Part shown: positions 1-8,210 of the stretch, piece by piece
How the letters are laid out: every line of letters starts with the position of its first letter
Position numbering within the stretch: position 1 is the first letter of the stretch
From: Actinomadura sp. NAK00032
Lineage (GTDB): Bacteria; Actinomycetota; Actinomycetes; Streptosporangiales; Streptosporangiaceae
Direction: 5' to 3'
Assembly (NCBI RefSeq): GCF_013364275.1
Contig: NZ_CP054932.1
Location: forward strand, 5,270,001 to 5,334,000
Length of the DNA stretch: 64,000 bases
Translations under genes and position numbers: made by a program
The notes under the pieces: model-generated
What the model was told of the DNA's origin: nothing
Databases searched by the model: none
What the model saw: the letters and a program-made list of their open reading frames with translations, nothing else

Positions 1-139
1 GGTCGCCGGCGTCCCGCCCGACCTTCTCCGGGTTCGACACGACCAGTCCGGCCAGCTCGAAACGGGGGTCCTCGATCAGCTGCGACAGGGCGATGCGGCC
101 GACGTTGCCGGTCGCCACGTGCAGGACGCGGATGGCCAT
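1..139 (-). CDS. NAD(P)H-dependent amine dehydrogenase-like protein, N-terminal part
   Basis: The first 46 residues of a protein that runs off the left edge. The ATG at 139 follows a GAGGAG ribosome site. Residues 4-15 (RVLHVATGNVGR) give the first Rossmann strand and nucleotide-binding turn, followed by a helix and a second strand ending in VVSNPEK. This is the pattern of the actinobacterial amine-dehydrogenase / dihydrodipicolinate-reductase-like family. The family role is a redox step on small molecules and the exact substrate cannot be read here. It diverges from the F420 oxidoreductase at 309, and a TGGACA-type palindrome lies 34 nt upstream of its start, so it probably shares that promoter's control. 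Confidence 0.75.
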   Translation of the reverse strand, partial: MAIRVLHVATGNVGRIALSQLIEDPRFELAGLVVSNPEKVGRDAGD

Positions 140-172
140 GGTGCTCCTCGGCGGCGGGGCTGGTCAGCTGCC

Positions 173-186
173 TGGACAGGTGTCCA
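173..186. promoter_or_regulatory. Palindrome TGGACA-N2-TGTCCA (site 1)
   Basis: Perfect 6+6 inverted repeat with a 2-nt centre, 34 nt upstream of the leftward ATG at 139. The same element recurs at 252-265 (one mismatch) and, as the self-complementary TGGACAGCTGTCCA, at 42015-42028. Size and symmetry fit a TetR-type operator. The binding protein is not known. Confidence 0.6.
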
Positions 187-251
187 CCCTAGCGGCGGGC
201 CGGCCGCCGCCGCAATGGCGCCGGACGAGCGGCGGGCGGTGGCGGCTTTCC

Positions 252-265
252 TGGACAGCCGTCCA
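252..265. promoter_or_regulatory. Palindrome TGGACA-N2-CGTCCA (site 2)
   Basis: Imperfect copy of the TGGACA/TGTCCA element with one half-site mismatch. The flanking bases extend it to CTGGAC-N4-GTCCAG. It lies between site 1 and the TAGAAC palindrome, upstream of the rightward LLM gene. Confidence 0.5.
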
Positions 266-284
266 GGCACTATTCCAGAATCGG

Positions 285-298
285 TAGAACGCGTTCTA
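285..298. promoter_or_regulatory. KstR-like palindrome TAGAACGCGTTCTA
   Basis: Perfect 14-bp palindrome matching the published mycobacterial KstR pattern TnnAACnnGTTnnA. It overlaps a TAGTAT hexamer (297-302) that is spaced for transcription to start at the ATG at 309. A bound repressor would therefore block the promoter directly. A second copy, TAGAACACGTTCTA, lies at 42050-42063. Confidence 0.65.
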
Positions 299-302
299 GT
301 AT
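297..302 (+). promoter_or_regulatory. Probable -10 element of a leaderless promoter
   Basis: TAGTAT is followed by six bases and then the ATG at 309, the spacing expected when the transcript starts at the start codon. No ribosome site is visible before 309, which agrees with a leaderless mRNA. Confidence 0.45.
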
Positions 303-308
303 GGCGCC

Positions 309-1160
309 ATGCGCAACGGAATCGTGCTCTTCACCTCGGACCGCGGCATCACCCCGGCGGCGCTGGCCAAGGCCGCCGAGGAGCGCGGCTTCGACACCTT
401 CTACGTGCCCGAGCACACCCACATACCGGTGCGCCGCGACGCGCTGCACCCCACCGGCGGCGCGGACCTGCCCGACGACCGCTACACCCGTACCCTCGAC
501 CCGTGGGTGTCGCTGGCGACCGCCGCCGCGGTGACCTCCCGGATCGGCCTGGCGACCGCGGTCGCGCTGCCGGTGGAGTCCGACCCGATCACCCTCGCCA
601 AGACGCTCGCGACCCTGGACCACCTGTCCGGCGGCCGGGTGACGGTCGGCGCCGGGTTCGGGTGGAACACCGACGAGCTGGCCGACCACCACGTCCCGGC
701 CGCCAGGCGCCGCACCGTCCTCAAGGAGTACCTGGAGGCGATGCGCGCCCTGTGGACGCAGGAGGAGGCGTCCTACGACGGCGAGTTCGTCTCGTTCGGC
801 CCGAGCTGGGCCCACCCCAAGCCCCCGCAGGGCCGCATCCCGGTGATCATCGGCGCGGGCGGCGGGCCCAAGACCATGAAGTGGATCGCGGCCCACGCCG
901 ACGGCTGGATGACCACCCCGATCGAGACCGACATCGCCGACCGGGTCGCGCTGCTGCGCAAGGAGTGGGACGAGGCGGGCCGCGCCGGCGAGCCCGACGT
1001 GCGGATCCTGGTCGCCAAGAGGCCCACCCCCGGCGACCTCGCCGAATGGGAGGCCGCCGGGGCCGCCGAGCTGATCTGGGGCGTGCCGGACGCGGACGAG
1101 TCCGCCGTCCTGGCGTACCTGGACAAGACCGCCGCCCGGCTCGGCCTGGCCCAGAGCTGA
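309..1160 (+). CDS. LLM-class F420-dependent oxidoreductase
   Basis: 283 residues with a luciferase-like TIM barrel. The N-terminus places a strand ending in LFTSDRG, then ERGFDTFYVPEHTH, then the conserved TLDHLSGGRVTVGAGFGWN segment at about 95-115, typical of the TIGR03619-type LLM family that uses reduced F420. A later stretch around RIPVIIGAGGGP is also family-typical. Substrate unknown. The start at 309 has no ribosome site and is probably leaderless behind the TAGAAC palindrome. The next gene follows after 41 bp and is likely co-transcribed. F420-type LLM enzymes occur in KstR-controlled sterol catabolism clusters, so a lipid or steroid substrate is a reasonable inference. Confidence 0.9.
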   Translation: MRNGIVLFTSDRGITPAALAKAAEERGFDTFYVPEHTHIPVRRDALHPTGGADLPDDRYTRTLDPWVSLATAAAVTSRIGLATAVALPVESDPITLAKTLATLDHLSGGRVTVGAGFGWNTDELADHHVPAARRRTVLKEYLEAMRALWTQEEASYDGEFVSFGPSWAHPKPPQGRIPVIIGAGGGPKTMKWIAAHADGWMTTPIETDIADRVALLRKEWDEAGRAGEPDVRILVAKRPTPGDLAEWEAAGAAELIWGVPDADESAVLAYLDKTAARLGLAQS

Positions 1161-1201
1161 CGACCGGCCCGTCCGAAGCCGACGACCGAGGAGACCGGTA
1201 G

Positions 1202-2455
1202 ATGACCCCAGCGCCCCCGCCGAGCCGCTACGCCGCCCTGCCCCGGGAGCGGCTCGCGGCCGCCGTCCCCGAACTGCTGCTGATCGGGCAGCTCATCGAC
1301 CGCTCCGGGATGGCGTGGTGCATCTCCGCGTTCGGGCGGGAGGAGATGGCGCGGATCGCGATCGAGGAGTGGGCGGCCTCCAGCCCGATCTACACCCGCC
1401 GGATGCAGCGGGCGCTCGGCTACGCACCCGACGTCCCCGGCAAGGGCGACGTGCCGACCATCTTCAAGGGCCTCCAGCTCGACATCGGCGCTCCCCCGCA
1501 GTTCATGGACTTCCGCTACACGGTCCACGACCGGTGGCACGGCGAGTTCCACCTCGACTACTGCGGCGCCCTCATGGACGTCGAGCCCATGGGCGAGGAC
1601 TACGTCCGCTCCATGTGCCACGACATCGAGGACCCGACCTTCGACGCGACCGCCGTCGCCACCAACCCCAGGGCGCAGGTGCGGCCGATCCACCGGCCGC
1701 CGCGCCTGCCCGCCGGCCGGCACCCCCACTGCGCGTGGACGGTCACCATCGACGAGGCGCACCCGGAGGCGCGGGGCATCCCGCTGCTGGCCGTCAACGA
1801 GCGGTCCCGCGCCGCGACCCTCGAACTCGCGCCGATCGACCCCGCCGGCGACGGCCTCGCCGACTACTCCGGCCCGCTGCTGTCCGACCTGGACTTCGCC
1901 GCCTTCTCCCACTCCGCGCTGGCGCGGATCGCCGACGAGGTGTGCCTGCAGATGCACCTGCTCGACCGCGCCTTCGCGCTCGCCGTCGCCGAGCGCGCCG
2001 ACGGCGCCGGCGCGCTGCTGCGGATCCGCCGCAAGCAGCTCGTCGGCGTCGCGGGCATCGCCGCCGAACGGCTCGCCCGCGCCCTGGACCTGCCCAGGGA
2101 CGAGCAGGGCGCGGCCCGCGTCCTGGCTCTGCACCCGCTCCTCAACCCCGCCGCCTACGTCGACGCCGACATCGACGGCGCGACGGTCACCGTCCGGCCG
2201 TCCGCCGCCCACGAGGACGGCGCCTGGATCTCGCTGTGCGGCCCGGACTGGACGGACGCGCTGCAGGCCGTCGTCCGCGCCGTGGACCCCCACCTCGATG
2301 TCGAGGTCAGCGGGGACGGCCCGGGATGGCGGCTGGCCGTCGTCCGGCGCGCGGAGCCGGCCCCCGAGGCCGGCGAGGTCGCCGTCGTCCGGTTCAGCAC
2401 CGGCGCCGGCTTCGCCTTCGAGCCCCGCCGGCCGCTGCCGATCACGCCCGTCTGA
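1202..2455 (+). CDS. Protein of unknown function, 417 aa
   Basis: ATG at 1202 follows GAGGAG. No domain is recognised with confidence. The middle (about residues 85-155) is rich in aromatic, His and Cys residues (FRYTVHDRWHGEFHLDYCG, MCHDIEDPTFD) and faintly resembles the ATC-hydrolase-like fold. The C-terminal 150 residues look like a second alpha/beta domain. No signal peptide or membrane segment is seen. It lies 41 bp behind the F420 oxidoreductase under the KstR-like box, so it probably acts in the same pathway. The His/Cys clusters suggest metal or thiol chemistry, but this is only a guess. Confidence 0.85.
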   Translation: MTPAPPPSRYAALPRERLAAAVPELLLIGQLIDRSGMAWCISAFGREEMARIAIEEWAASSPIYTRRMQRALGYAPDVPGKGDVPTIFKGLQLDIGAPPQFMDFRYTVHDRWHGEFHLDYCGALMDVEPMGEDYVRSMCHDIEDPTFDATAVATNPRAQVRPIHRPPRLPAGRHPHCAWTVTIDEAHPEARGIPLLAVNERSRAATLELAPIDPAGDGLADYSGPLLSDLDFAAFSHSALARIADEVCLQMHLLDRAFALAVAERADGAGALLRIRRKQLVGVAGIAAERLARALDLPRDEQGAARVLALHPLLNPAAYVDADIDGATVTVRPSAAHEDGAWISLCGPDWTDALQAVVRAVDPHLDVEVSGDGPGWRLAVVRRAEPAPEAGEVAVVRFSTGAGFAFEPRRPLPITPV

Positions 2456-2484
2456 CCCCGCGGGGCGGGCGCGGGCCGGGTCAG
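2452..2484. terminator. Bidirectional hairpin over two convergent stop codons
   Basis: CTGACCC (2452-2458) and GGGTCAG (2478-2484) form an inverted repeat around a GC-rich centre. The stop codons of both convergent genes lie in the two arms. There is no T tract, as is usual in actinomycetes. Confidence 0.4.
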
Positions 2485-3971
2485 AAGGGGAACTCGCGGT
2501 CCTGGTCGCGGACGGTGACCCACTGGAGCTCGCAGAACTCCTCGGCCGCGAACCCCAGCCCGAACCGGCCCCAGCCGGTGTCCTTGACGCCGCCGAACGG
2601 CATCTGCGGCTCGTCGTTGACGGGCTGGTCGTTGACGTGGACGATGCCGGCGTCGAGCGCCGCCGCCAGCCGGAGCCCGCGCCGGCGGTCGCCGGTGATG
2701 ACCGAGGCGACGAGCCCGAGGTCGGAGGCGTTGGCGCGGGCGACGGCCGCCTCGGCGGAGTCGGCCGCCTCCAGCACCACCACCGGGCCGAACGTCTCGC
2801 CCTGCGCGATCTCGGCCTCGTCCGGCACGTCGGCGAGCACGGTGGCCGGGTAGCACGGCGGCCGGGGGTCGCCGCCCGCCAGCACACGGGCGCCGAGCCC
2901 CACCGCCTCCTTGACGCGGCGGTCGATCAGCGCGAGGGCCCACTCGTTGATCACCGGGCCCACGACGGTGGCCGGGTCGGACGGGTCGCCGGTCGGCAGC
3001 GCGGCGGCCCGGGCCGCGAACCGCTCGGCGAACTCCTCCATCAGCGGCCGCTCGACGTAGATCCGCCGGGCGCACATGCAGACCTGCCCCTGGTGCACGA
3101 ACGCGCCGTAGACGGCGGCGTCCACGGCGTAGCCGAGGTCGGCGTCGCCCGCGACGATGAGCGGGTTCTGCCCGCTGAGCTGCAGCACGATCCGCTTGAG
3201 GTGCCGGCCCGCCCGCTCGGCGAGGCGCCGGCCGGTCGGGGTGGAGCCGGTGAAGTTGATCCGCCGGACGAGCGGGCTGGCGAGCAGCGCGTCGCCGATG
3301 GCGCCGGCCTCGCCGGGCGCGTGGGTGACGACGTTCAGCGCCCCGGCGGGCAGGCCGGCCTCGTGCAGGATCTCCGCCCAGAGCGCGCCGCCGGTGTAGG
3401 GCGCGTCCTCCGACGGCTTGAGCACCACGGTGTTGCCGAGCGCGAGCGGTCCGACGACGGCCCGTCCGGCGAGGCTGAGCGAGGCGTTCCACGGCGCGAT
3501 CGCCGCGACCACGCCCACCGGGCGCCGCACCGCCATCGCGGTGGTGCCCGCGACGTCCGACGGGAGCAGCTCCCCCGCCGGGCGGTAGGCCAGCTGGGCG
3601 GCCTGGCGGAGCAGCCGGACGGCGAAGCCGAGCTGGACGCCGCCGAAGACGGAGCCGCAGCCGGTCTCGGCGGCCAGCGCGGCGAGCACCTCGGCGCGGC
3701 GGCGCTCCAGGACGTCGGCCGCGCGCAGGAAGACCAGCTGCCGCTCGTGCGGCGGCGTCCGCGCCCAGCCGCCGAACGCGGCGTGGGCGGCCGCCACGGC
3801 CCGGTCGGCGTCCTCGATGTCGCCGGCGGCGACCTCGCTGACCGTCTCGCCCGACCACGGGGAGCGGTTCAGGTAGGAGCGCCCGGACGCGGGCTCGGTC
3901 CACTCGCCGCCGATGAAGTGCCCGACGCGCGGCTTGCGCCGGCCGTTCCCGTTCGGCTCCGCTTCGGCCAT
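2481..3971 (-). CDS. Aldehyde dehydrogenase family protein lacking the usual catalytic glutamate
   Basis: 496 residues, ATG at 3971 behind GAGGAG. The NAD-dependent ALDH fold is clear: the PWN motif near 160-162, FTGSTPTGRR at 240-249 and the catalytic-cysteine motif GQVC with Cys298. The general-base motif that normally reads ELGGK is here QLSGQ, so the glutamate is Gln264. Both neighbouring glycine and lysine positions also differ. The gene diverges from an IclR regulator across 115 bp, which suggests IclR control. The paralogue at 5477 keeps the glutamate. The protein may oxidise aldehydes slowly, act as a thioesterase or act on an acyl substrate, and it may not be a standard ALDH. Confidence 0.9.
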   Translation of the reverse strand: MAEAEPNGNGRRKPRVGHFIGGEWTEPASGRSYLNRSPWSGETVSEVAAGDIEDADRAVAAAHAAFGGWARTPPHERQLVFLRAADVLERRRAEVLAALAAETGCGSVFGGVQLGFAVRLLRQAAQLAYRPAGELLPSDVAGTTAMAVRRPVGVVAAIAPWNASLSLAGRAVVGPLALGNTVVLKPSEDAPYTGGALWAEILHEAGLPAGALNVVTHAPGEAGAIGDALLASPLVRRINFTGSTPTGRRLAERAGRHLKRIVLQLSGQNPLIVAGDADLGYAVDAAVYGAFVHQGQVCMCARRIYVERPLMEEFAERFAARAAALPTGDPSDPATVVGPVINEWALALIDRRVKEAVGLGARVLAGGDPRPPCYPATVLADVPDEAEIAQGETFGPVVVLEAADSAEAAVARANASDLGLVASVITGDRRRGLRLAAALDAGIVHVNDQPVNDEPQMPFGGVKDTGWGRFGLGFAAEEFCELQWVTVRDQDREFPF

Positions 3972-4048
3972 GGGGGTCGGATCTCCTCGCTCGTGTTCGC
4001 CGGCACCGGCCTCAGAAGACTGCCATCCGGCCGGGGTGGTCAAAAACG

Positions 4049-4063
4049 TTCGGATATATGGAA
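4049..4063. promoter_or_regulatory. Possible IclR operator between divergent genes
   Basis: An AT-rich imperfect palindrome (TTCGGATATATGGAA) stands out in a GC-rich intergenic region between the leftward ALDH and the rightward IclR gene. Only the outer bases and the TATATA core are symmetric. Confidence 0.3.
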
Positions 4064-4086
4064 TCTCTGACCCGTATTCTGACCGT

Positions 4087-4935
4087 GTGACCGACGACGA
4101 CTCCGCCCGCACGCGCGCCCGCACGGCCGCCGACCCCGCGTTCTCCGCGTCGCTGGAGCGCGGGCTGCGCGTGCTGTCCGCCTTCACCGGCAGCCGCTCG
4201 GTGCTGGGCGTCGCCGACCTCGCCCGGGCCGCGGGGCTGACCAAGAGCACGACCCACCGGTACGTCGCCACGCTGACCAAGCTCGGCTACCTCCAGCAGG
4301 ACCCGGAGACCAAGAAGTACTCCCTCGGCCCGCGCGCGGTGGACCTCGGGTTCGCGGCGATCGACTCCATGGAGCTGACGGGCCTCGCCGGCCCGCCGCT
4401 CCAGGCGCTGGCCGACGAGACCGGCTACACCGCCAGCCTGGGGCTGAGCGACGGCCCCGACGTCGTCTACGTCGACCGCCGCCGCAGCGGGCGGCGCAGC
4501 GCGCTCGCCATGGACCTCAACCTGCACGTGGGGTCGCGGCTTCCGGCCTACTGCACGTCGATGGGCAAGGTGCTGCTGGCCTACAAGGACGCCGCGGAGC
4601 TGCGGCAGCTCCTCGACCGCACCGACATGGCGCGCCGGGGCCCGAAGACGATCACCAACCGGGAGCAGCTCACCGCCGCGCTCGCCCGGGTGCGGCAGAG
4701 CGGCGTGGCGGTCAACGACGAGGAGCTCGCGCCGGGCCTGCGCTCGTTCGCGGCGCCGGTCCGCGACCGCTCGGGCGCGGTCATCGCGGCGGTCAACGTG
4801 GCCGTCCACCTGACCGTCGCGCCCGCGTCGGTCGAGGCCCTCGCCGGACGGGTCGAGCCGCCGCTGCGGCGCGCCGCCGCCGAGATCTCCCGGCGGCTCG
4901 GCCATCGGCCCATGTCCGAGCCGCGTTCCAGATAG
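4087..4935 (+). CDS. IclR family transcriptional regulator
   Basis: 282 residues from a GTG at 4087. The N-terminal winged helix covers about residues 18-70 (SLERGLRVLSAF, then DLARAAGLTKSTTHRYVATL). The C-terminal IclR effector domain follows, with GSRLPAYCTSMGKVLLA near 150. IclR proteins bind small aromatic or organic-acid effectors and usually control a divergent catabolic gene, here the aldehyde dehydrogenase at 2481-3971. No ribosome site precedes the GTG, so the mRNA may be leaderless. An upstream ATG in the same frame would add residues that read into the promoter and was not chosen. Confidence 0.9.
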   Translation: MTDDDSARTRARTAADPAFSASLERGLRVLSAFTGSRSVLGVADLARAAGLTKSTTHRYVATLTKLGYLQQDPETKKYSLGPRAVDLGFAAIDSMELTGLAGPPLQALADETGYTASLGLSDGPDVVYVDRRRSGRRSALAMDLNLHVGSRLPAYCTSMGKVLLAYKDAAELRQLLDRTDMARRGPKTITNREQLTAALARVRQSGVAVNDEELAPGLRSFAAPVRDRSGAVIAAVNVAVHLTVAPASVEALAGRVEPPLRRAAAEISRRLGHRPMSEPRSR

Positions 4936-5476
4936 CAAACTGGCGTTCGACTCCTCGGAACAGCCGGTTGCCCCTCAGGTCGGGGGCCCGTACGGTCACG
5001 TCAACTTTCCGCCGCCAGGGCCGCGCCCCCTCGGCCGCGCGGCGGCCCGGCCAGGTGTTACCCCGAGCTACCACGGCGTTCCCGAGCACGAAGGACCCGC
5101 CCGTCCCGTCCTGCGAGCGCCGCGGCGACAAGGAGTTGGGCGTGAACGTGAACTCGGCGCGTGACCACATGTCCGCGACCGAGGCCGCGACGGCGGGTGC
5201 GGTGATCGTCGTCGAGGACGTGGCCGTGCCCGGCGAACCTCGCATGCCGGGGGCGGTGCCGGGCAGGATCCCCGCCGAGGCGGGCGCGTTCCACCGGCGC
5301 CCCGGCTCACCTCGCTGTTCAACGCCGCCGGGCGCGCCGGCGCCGTGCCCGGCCCGGCACGCCTCGGCGAGCGGCTGATCCCGCGGCCGCCCCGGCCTGA
5401 TCTCGGCAGCCGGCGCTCAAGCCCGCACTCCGCATGAACCACTGAAGTACGAACCACCGAAGAAGGGACGACAGCC
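4936..5476. other. 540-bp intergenic region, no gene recognised
   Basis: Open reading exists at 4968-5378 (+) but its product is low-complexity and resembles nothing I know. A short conserved-looking stretch (DHMSATEAATAGAVIVVEDVA) from about 5163 could be a gene remnant. The far end (5461-5467, GAAGGGA region) supplies the ribosome site of the next gene. No clear palindrome or terminator is seen. Confidence 0.4.
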
Positions 5477-6940
5477 GTGGGACTGCTCGACAGCGTCGAC
5501 TGGCAGGGAAAGATCTTCAAGAACGGGGCGTGGACGGCGGCGCACGGCGGCGACTACGCCGTGGTCGAGCCCGCGACCGGCGGGGAGCTCGGCCGGATGG
5601 GGCAGGCCTCCCCCGCGGACGTCGCGGAGGCCGCCGCGAGCGCCGCCGCGGCGCAGCGGGAGTGGGCCGCGCTGCCGCACCCCGCCCGCGCCGCCGTGCT
5701 GCGCCGGGCCGGCGACCTGTGGCAGCGGCACGCCGAGGAGATCAGCGGCTGGAACATCCGCGAGGTCGGCGCGGTCCCCGGCATGGCCGGGTTCGCGCTG
5801 CACGTCGCGGCGGAGGAGTGCTACGAGGCGGCCGGGCTGCCGTCCCGCCCGATCGGCGAGGTGCTGCCGTCGGAGGAGCCGCGGCTGTCCATGGCGCGCC
5901 GCATGCCGGCCGGCGTGGTCGCGGTGATCTCGCCGTTCAACGTGCCGATCATCCTCGGCATCCGCTCGGTCGCGCCGGCGCTCGCGCTCGGCAACGCCGT
6001 GCTGCTCAAGCCCGACCCGCGCACCGCCGTCACCGGCGGCACCCTGATGGCGCGCGTGTTCGAGGAGGCCGGGCTGCCGCCGGGCGTCCTGCAGATGCTG
6101 CCCGGCGGCGCGGACGCCGGGGAGGCGCTGATCACCGACCCGCACGTGCGGGTCATCTCCTTCACCGGCTCCACCCCGGTCGGCCGCCGCATCGGCGAGC
6201 TGGCCGGCCGCCACCTCAAGCGCGCCCACCTGGAGCTCGGCGGCAACTCCGCGCTGCTCGTGCTGGACGACGCCGACGTCGACGCGGCGGTGAACCTCGC
6301 CACCTGGGGCTCGTTCTTCCACCAGGGCCAGATCTGCATGACCACCGGCCGCCACCTGGTCGCCGACCGGCTCTACGACGAGTTCGTGGAGCGGCTCGCC
6401 GCCAAGGCCGGCGCGCTCGCGGTCGGCGACCCGGCCGGCGGCGAGGTCGCGCTCGGCCCGGTCATCGACGCCGGGCAGCGCGACAAGATCCACGGCATGG
6501 TCACCGCGAGCGTCGAGCAGGGCGCGACGCTCGCCTCCGGCGGCACCTACGAGGAGCTGTTCTACCGGCCGACGGTGCTGGCCGACATCCCGCTGACCGC
6601 GCCCGCGTTCGCCGACGAGGTCTTCGGCCCGATCGCCCCGGTCACCCGCGTGTCGTCGGTGTCGGAGGCGGCGGAGCTGGCCGCCGCGAGCGACTACGGC
6701 CTCTCGCTCGGCATCGTGACCCGGGACGTCATGCGCGGCCTGGCCGTCGCCGAGCAGATCCCGACGGGGATCGTCCACATCAACGACCAGACGGTCAACG
6801 ACGAGGCCAACGCCCCGTTCGGCGGGGTGCGGGCCTCCGGCACCGGCTCCCGCTTCGGCGGCGCCGCGGCGAACATCGAGGCGTTCACCGAGACCCGCTG
6901 GATCACCATGCGGGGCGAGCCGGCGCAGTACCCGCTCTGA
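5477..6940 (+). CDS. Benzaldehyde/vanillin-type aldehyde dehydrogenase
   Basis: 487 residues from a GTG at 5477 with GAAGGGA upstream. It contains all ALDH landmarks: ISPFNVP at 151-157, FTGSTPVGRR at 229-238, general-base Glu253 in ELGGN, and catalytic Cys287 in HQGQICMT. The SPFNVP and ELGGNSALLVLDDAD features match the aromatic-aldehyde dehydrogenase branch (XylC/vanillin-like), which oxidises aromatic or long-chain aldehydes to acids with NAD(P). It stands alone, with a convergent FAD monooxygenase next door. An aromatic-degradation role is plausible but not shown. Confidence 0.92.
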   Translation: MGLLDSVDWQGKIFKNGAWTAAHGGDYAVVEPATGGELGRMGQASPADVAEAAASAAAAQREWAALPHPARAAVLRRAGDLWQRHAEEISGWNIREVGAVPGMAGFALHVAAEECYEAAGLPSRPIGEVLPSEEPRLSMARRMPAGVVAVISPFNVPIILGIRSVAPALALGNAVLLKPDPRTAVTGGTLMARVFEEAGLPPGVLQMLPGGADAGEALITDPHVRVISFTGSTPVGRRIGELAGRHLKRAHLELGGNSALLVLDDADVDAAVNLATWGSFFHQGQICMTTGRHLVADRLYDEFVERLAAKAGALAVGDPAGGEVALGPVIDAGQRDKIHGMVTASVEQGATLASGGTYEELFYRPTVLADIPLTAPAFADEVFGPIAPVTRVSSVSEAAELAAASDYGLSLGIVTRDVMRGLAVAEQIPTGIVHINDQTVNDEANAPFGGVRASGTGSRFGGAAANIEAFTETRWITMRGEPAQYPL

Positions 6941-6951
6941 CCGGCGGCGTC

Positions 6952-6976
6952 CGGGCGCGGCCGTGCGCCGCGCCCG
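6952..6976. terminator. Hairpin between convergent ALDH and FAD monooxygenase
   Basis: A 10-bp perfect stem (CGGGCGCGGC with GCCGCGCCCG) and a 5-nt loop lie in the 46-bp gap between two convergent genes. There is no T tract. Confidence 0.55.
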
Positions 6977-6986
6977 TGCGCGGGGC

Positions 6987-8186
6987 TCAGGCCGCCCGCG
7001 CGACCGGCTCGTCCCAGTCGATGTGGTGGCGGTACATCCAGGCGAGCGACTCGGCGCTCGCCGACCTCTTGAGGAAGACCGGCATCATCAGGTCGCGGAA
7101 GACGCGGGCGACCGGCCCGGCGGCCTTGCTGCCGCTGATCCTGGCCGAGTAGGCGACGACCCGCTCGGCGCGGGGGCGGCGCAGCGCCTCGAAGCGGGCG
7201 AACGCCTCCGCGTGGCCGGGCAGGTCGCGCAGGCACTTGGCCAGGACCAGCGCGTCCTCGACGGCCAGCGAGGCGCCCTGCCCGGAGCTCGGCGAGGTGG
7301 CGTGGGCGGCGTCCCCGGTCAGCACCGTCCGGCCGCGGTGCCACACCGGGACCGGTGGCAGGTCGTAGACGGGCAGGGCGGGGCCGGCCGGGCTCATCTC
7401 GACGATCTCGGCCGACCGGTTGGCATCGCCCCGCAGCGCCTCGACCAGGGTGCGCTTCCAGCTCTCGGCGGACGTCGCGGCGAGCGACTCCCGCGTCGGC
7501 GCGTCCCGGTGGGGCAGGTTGGCGAACCACCAGGTGCGGCCCTGCTCGTCCACCGTGTGGCCGAAGAAGGCCCGCTTGCCGAAGACCATGTGGTAGCCGC
7601 CGGGGTCGGCCTCGGCTGCGGGGTCGTCGACGATGCCGCCGAAGCTGAGCAGCCCGGTGTAGCGGGCCCGCGGCGCGGCCGGGTCGAGCAGGGCGCGGGT
7701 CGTGGAGTGGACGCCGTCGGCTCCGATCAGCAGGTCGCCGGTGGCCTCGGTGCCGTCGGCGAACCGGGCGGTCACCGCGCCCCCGGCCTCCTCGATCGCC
7801 ACCAGTTCCTTGCCGTACTCGACGGCGATGCCGCGCGCCGCGGCCTCGTCGCGGACGATCCGGTACAGGTCGGCGCGCTGGACGGTGTGGCTCTCGGTGC
7901 CGTCGGCCAGCCGCAGCCCGTTGGCGACCTCGCCGAGCCGCTTGCCGGTGCCGCTCCACATCACCATCCGGGGCGTGCGGACGCCCGCGGCCATGACGGC
8001 TTCGTGGGCGTCCAGGACGCGCAGCGCGTCCAGTCCGTTCGAGGCGATGTTGAGGAAGGAGCCGACGTCGTCCGCCGCCTTCGCGTACGCCTCGTAGACG
8101 ACCGCGTCGATGCCGGCGCGCCGCAGCGCCATGGCGATCGCGGGTCCGCCGATGCCGCAGCCGATGATCAGTGCCGTGCGCCCCAT
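6987..8186 (-). CDS. FAD-dependent monooxygenase (aromatic hydroxylase type)
   Basis: 399 residues, ATG at 8186 with GGGAGG upstream. All three flavoprotein hydroxylase motifs are present: GCGIGGPAIAMALRRAG at the N-terminus for ADP binding, the DG motif in LLIGADGVHSTTR near 150, and the GD motif in VLTGDAAHATSPSSGQG near 285. This is the p-hydroxybenzoate-hydroxylase/UbiH-like class, which hydroxylates aromatic rings or related substrates with NAD(P)H and O2. It diverges from a MarR regulator across 65 bp holding a 22-bp palindrome, so expression is probably effector-induced. The substrate is unknown. Confidence 0.92.
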   Translation of the reverse strand: MGRTALIIGCGIGGPAIAMALRRAGIDAVVYEAYAKAADDVGSFLNIASNGLDALRVLDAHEAVMAAGVRTPRMVMWSGTGKRLGEVANGLRLADGTESHTVQRADLYRIVRDEAAARGIAVEYGKELVAIEEAGGAVTARFADGTEATGDLLIGADGVHSTTRALLDPAAPRARYTGLLSFGGIVDDPAAEADPGGYHMVFGKRAFFGHTVDEQGRTWWFANLPHRDAPTRESLAATSAESWKRTLVEALRGDANRSAEIVEMSPAGPALPVYDLPPVPVWHRGRTVLTGDAAHATSPSSGQGASLAVEDALVLAKCLRDLPGHAEAFARFEALRRPRAERVVAYSARISGSKAAGPVARVFRDLMMPVFLKRSASAESLAWMYRHHIDWDEPVARAA

Positions 8187-8210
8187 GTCCGGGCCTCCCG
8201 TCGTGGTATT

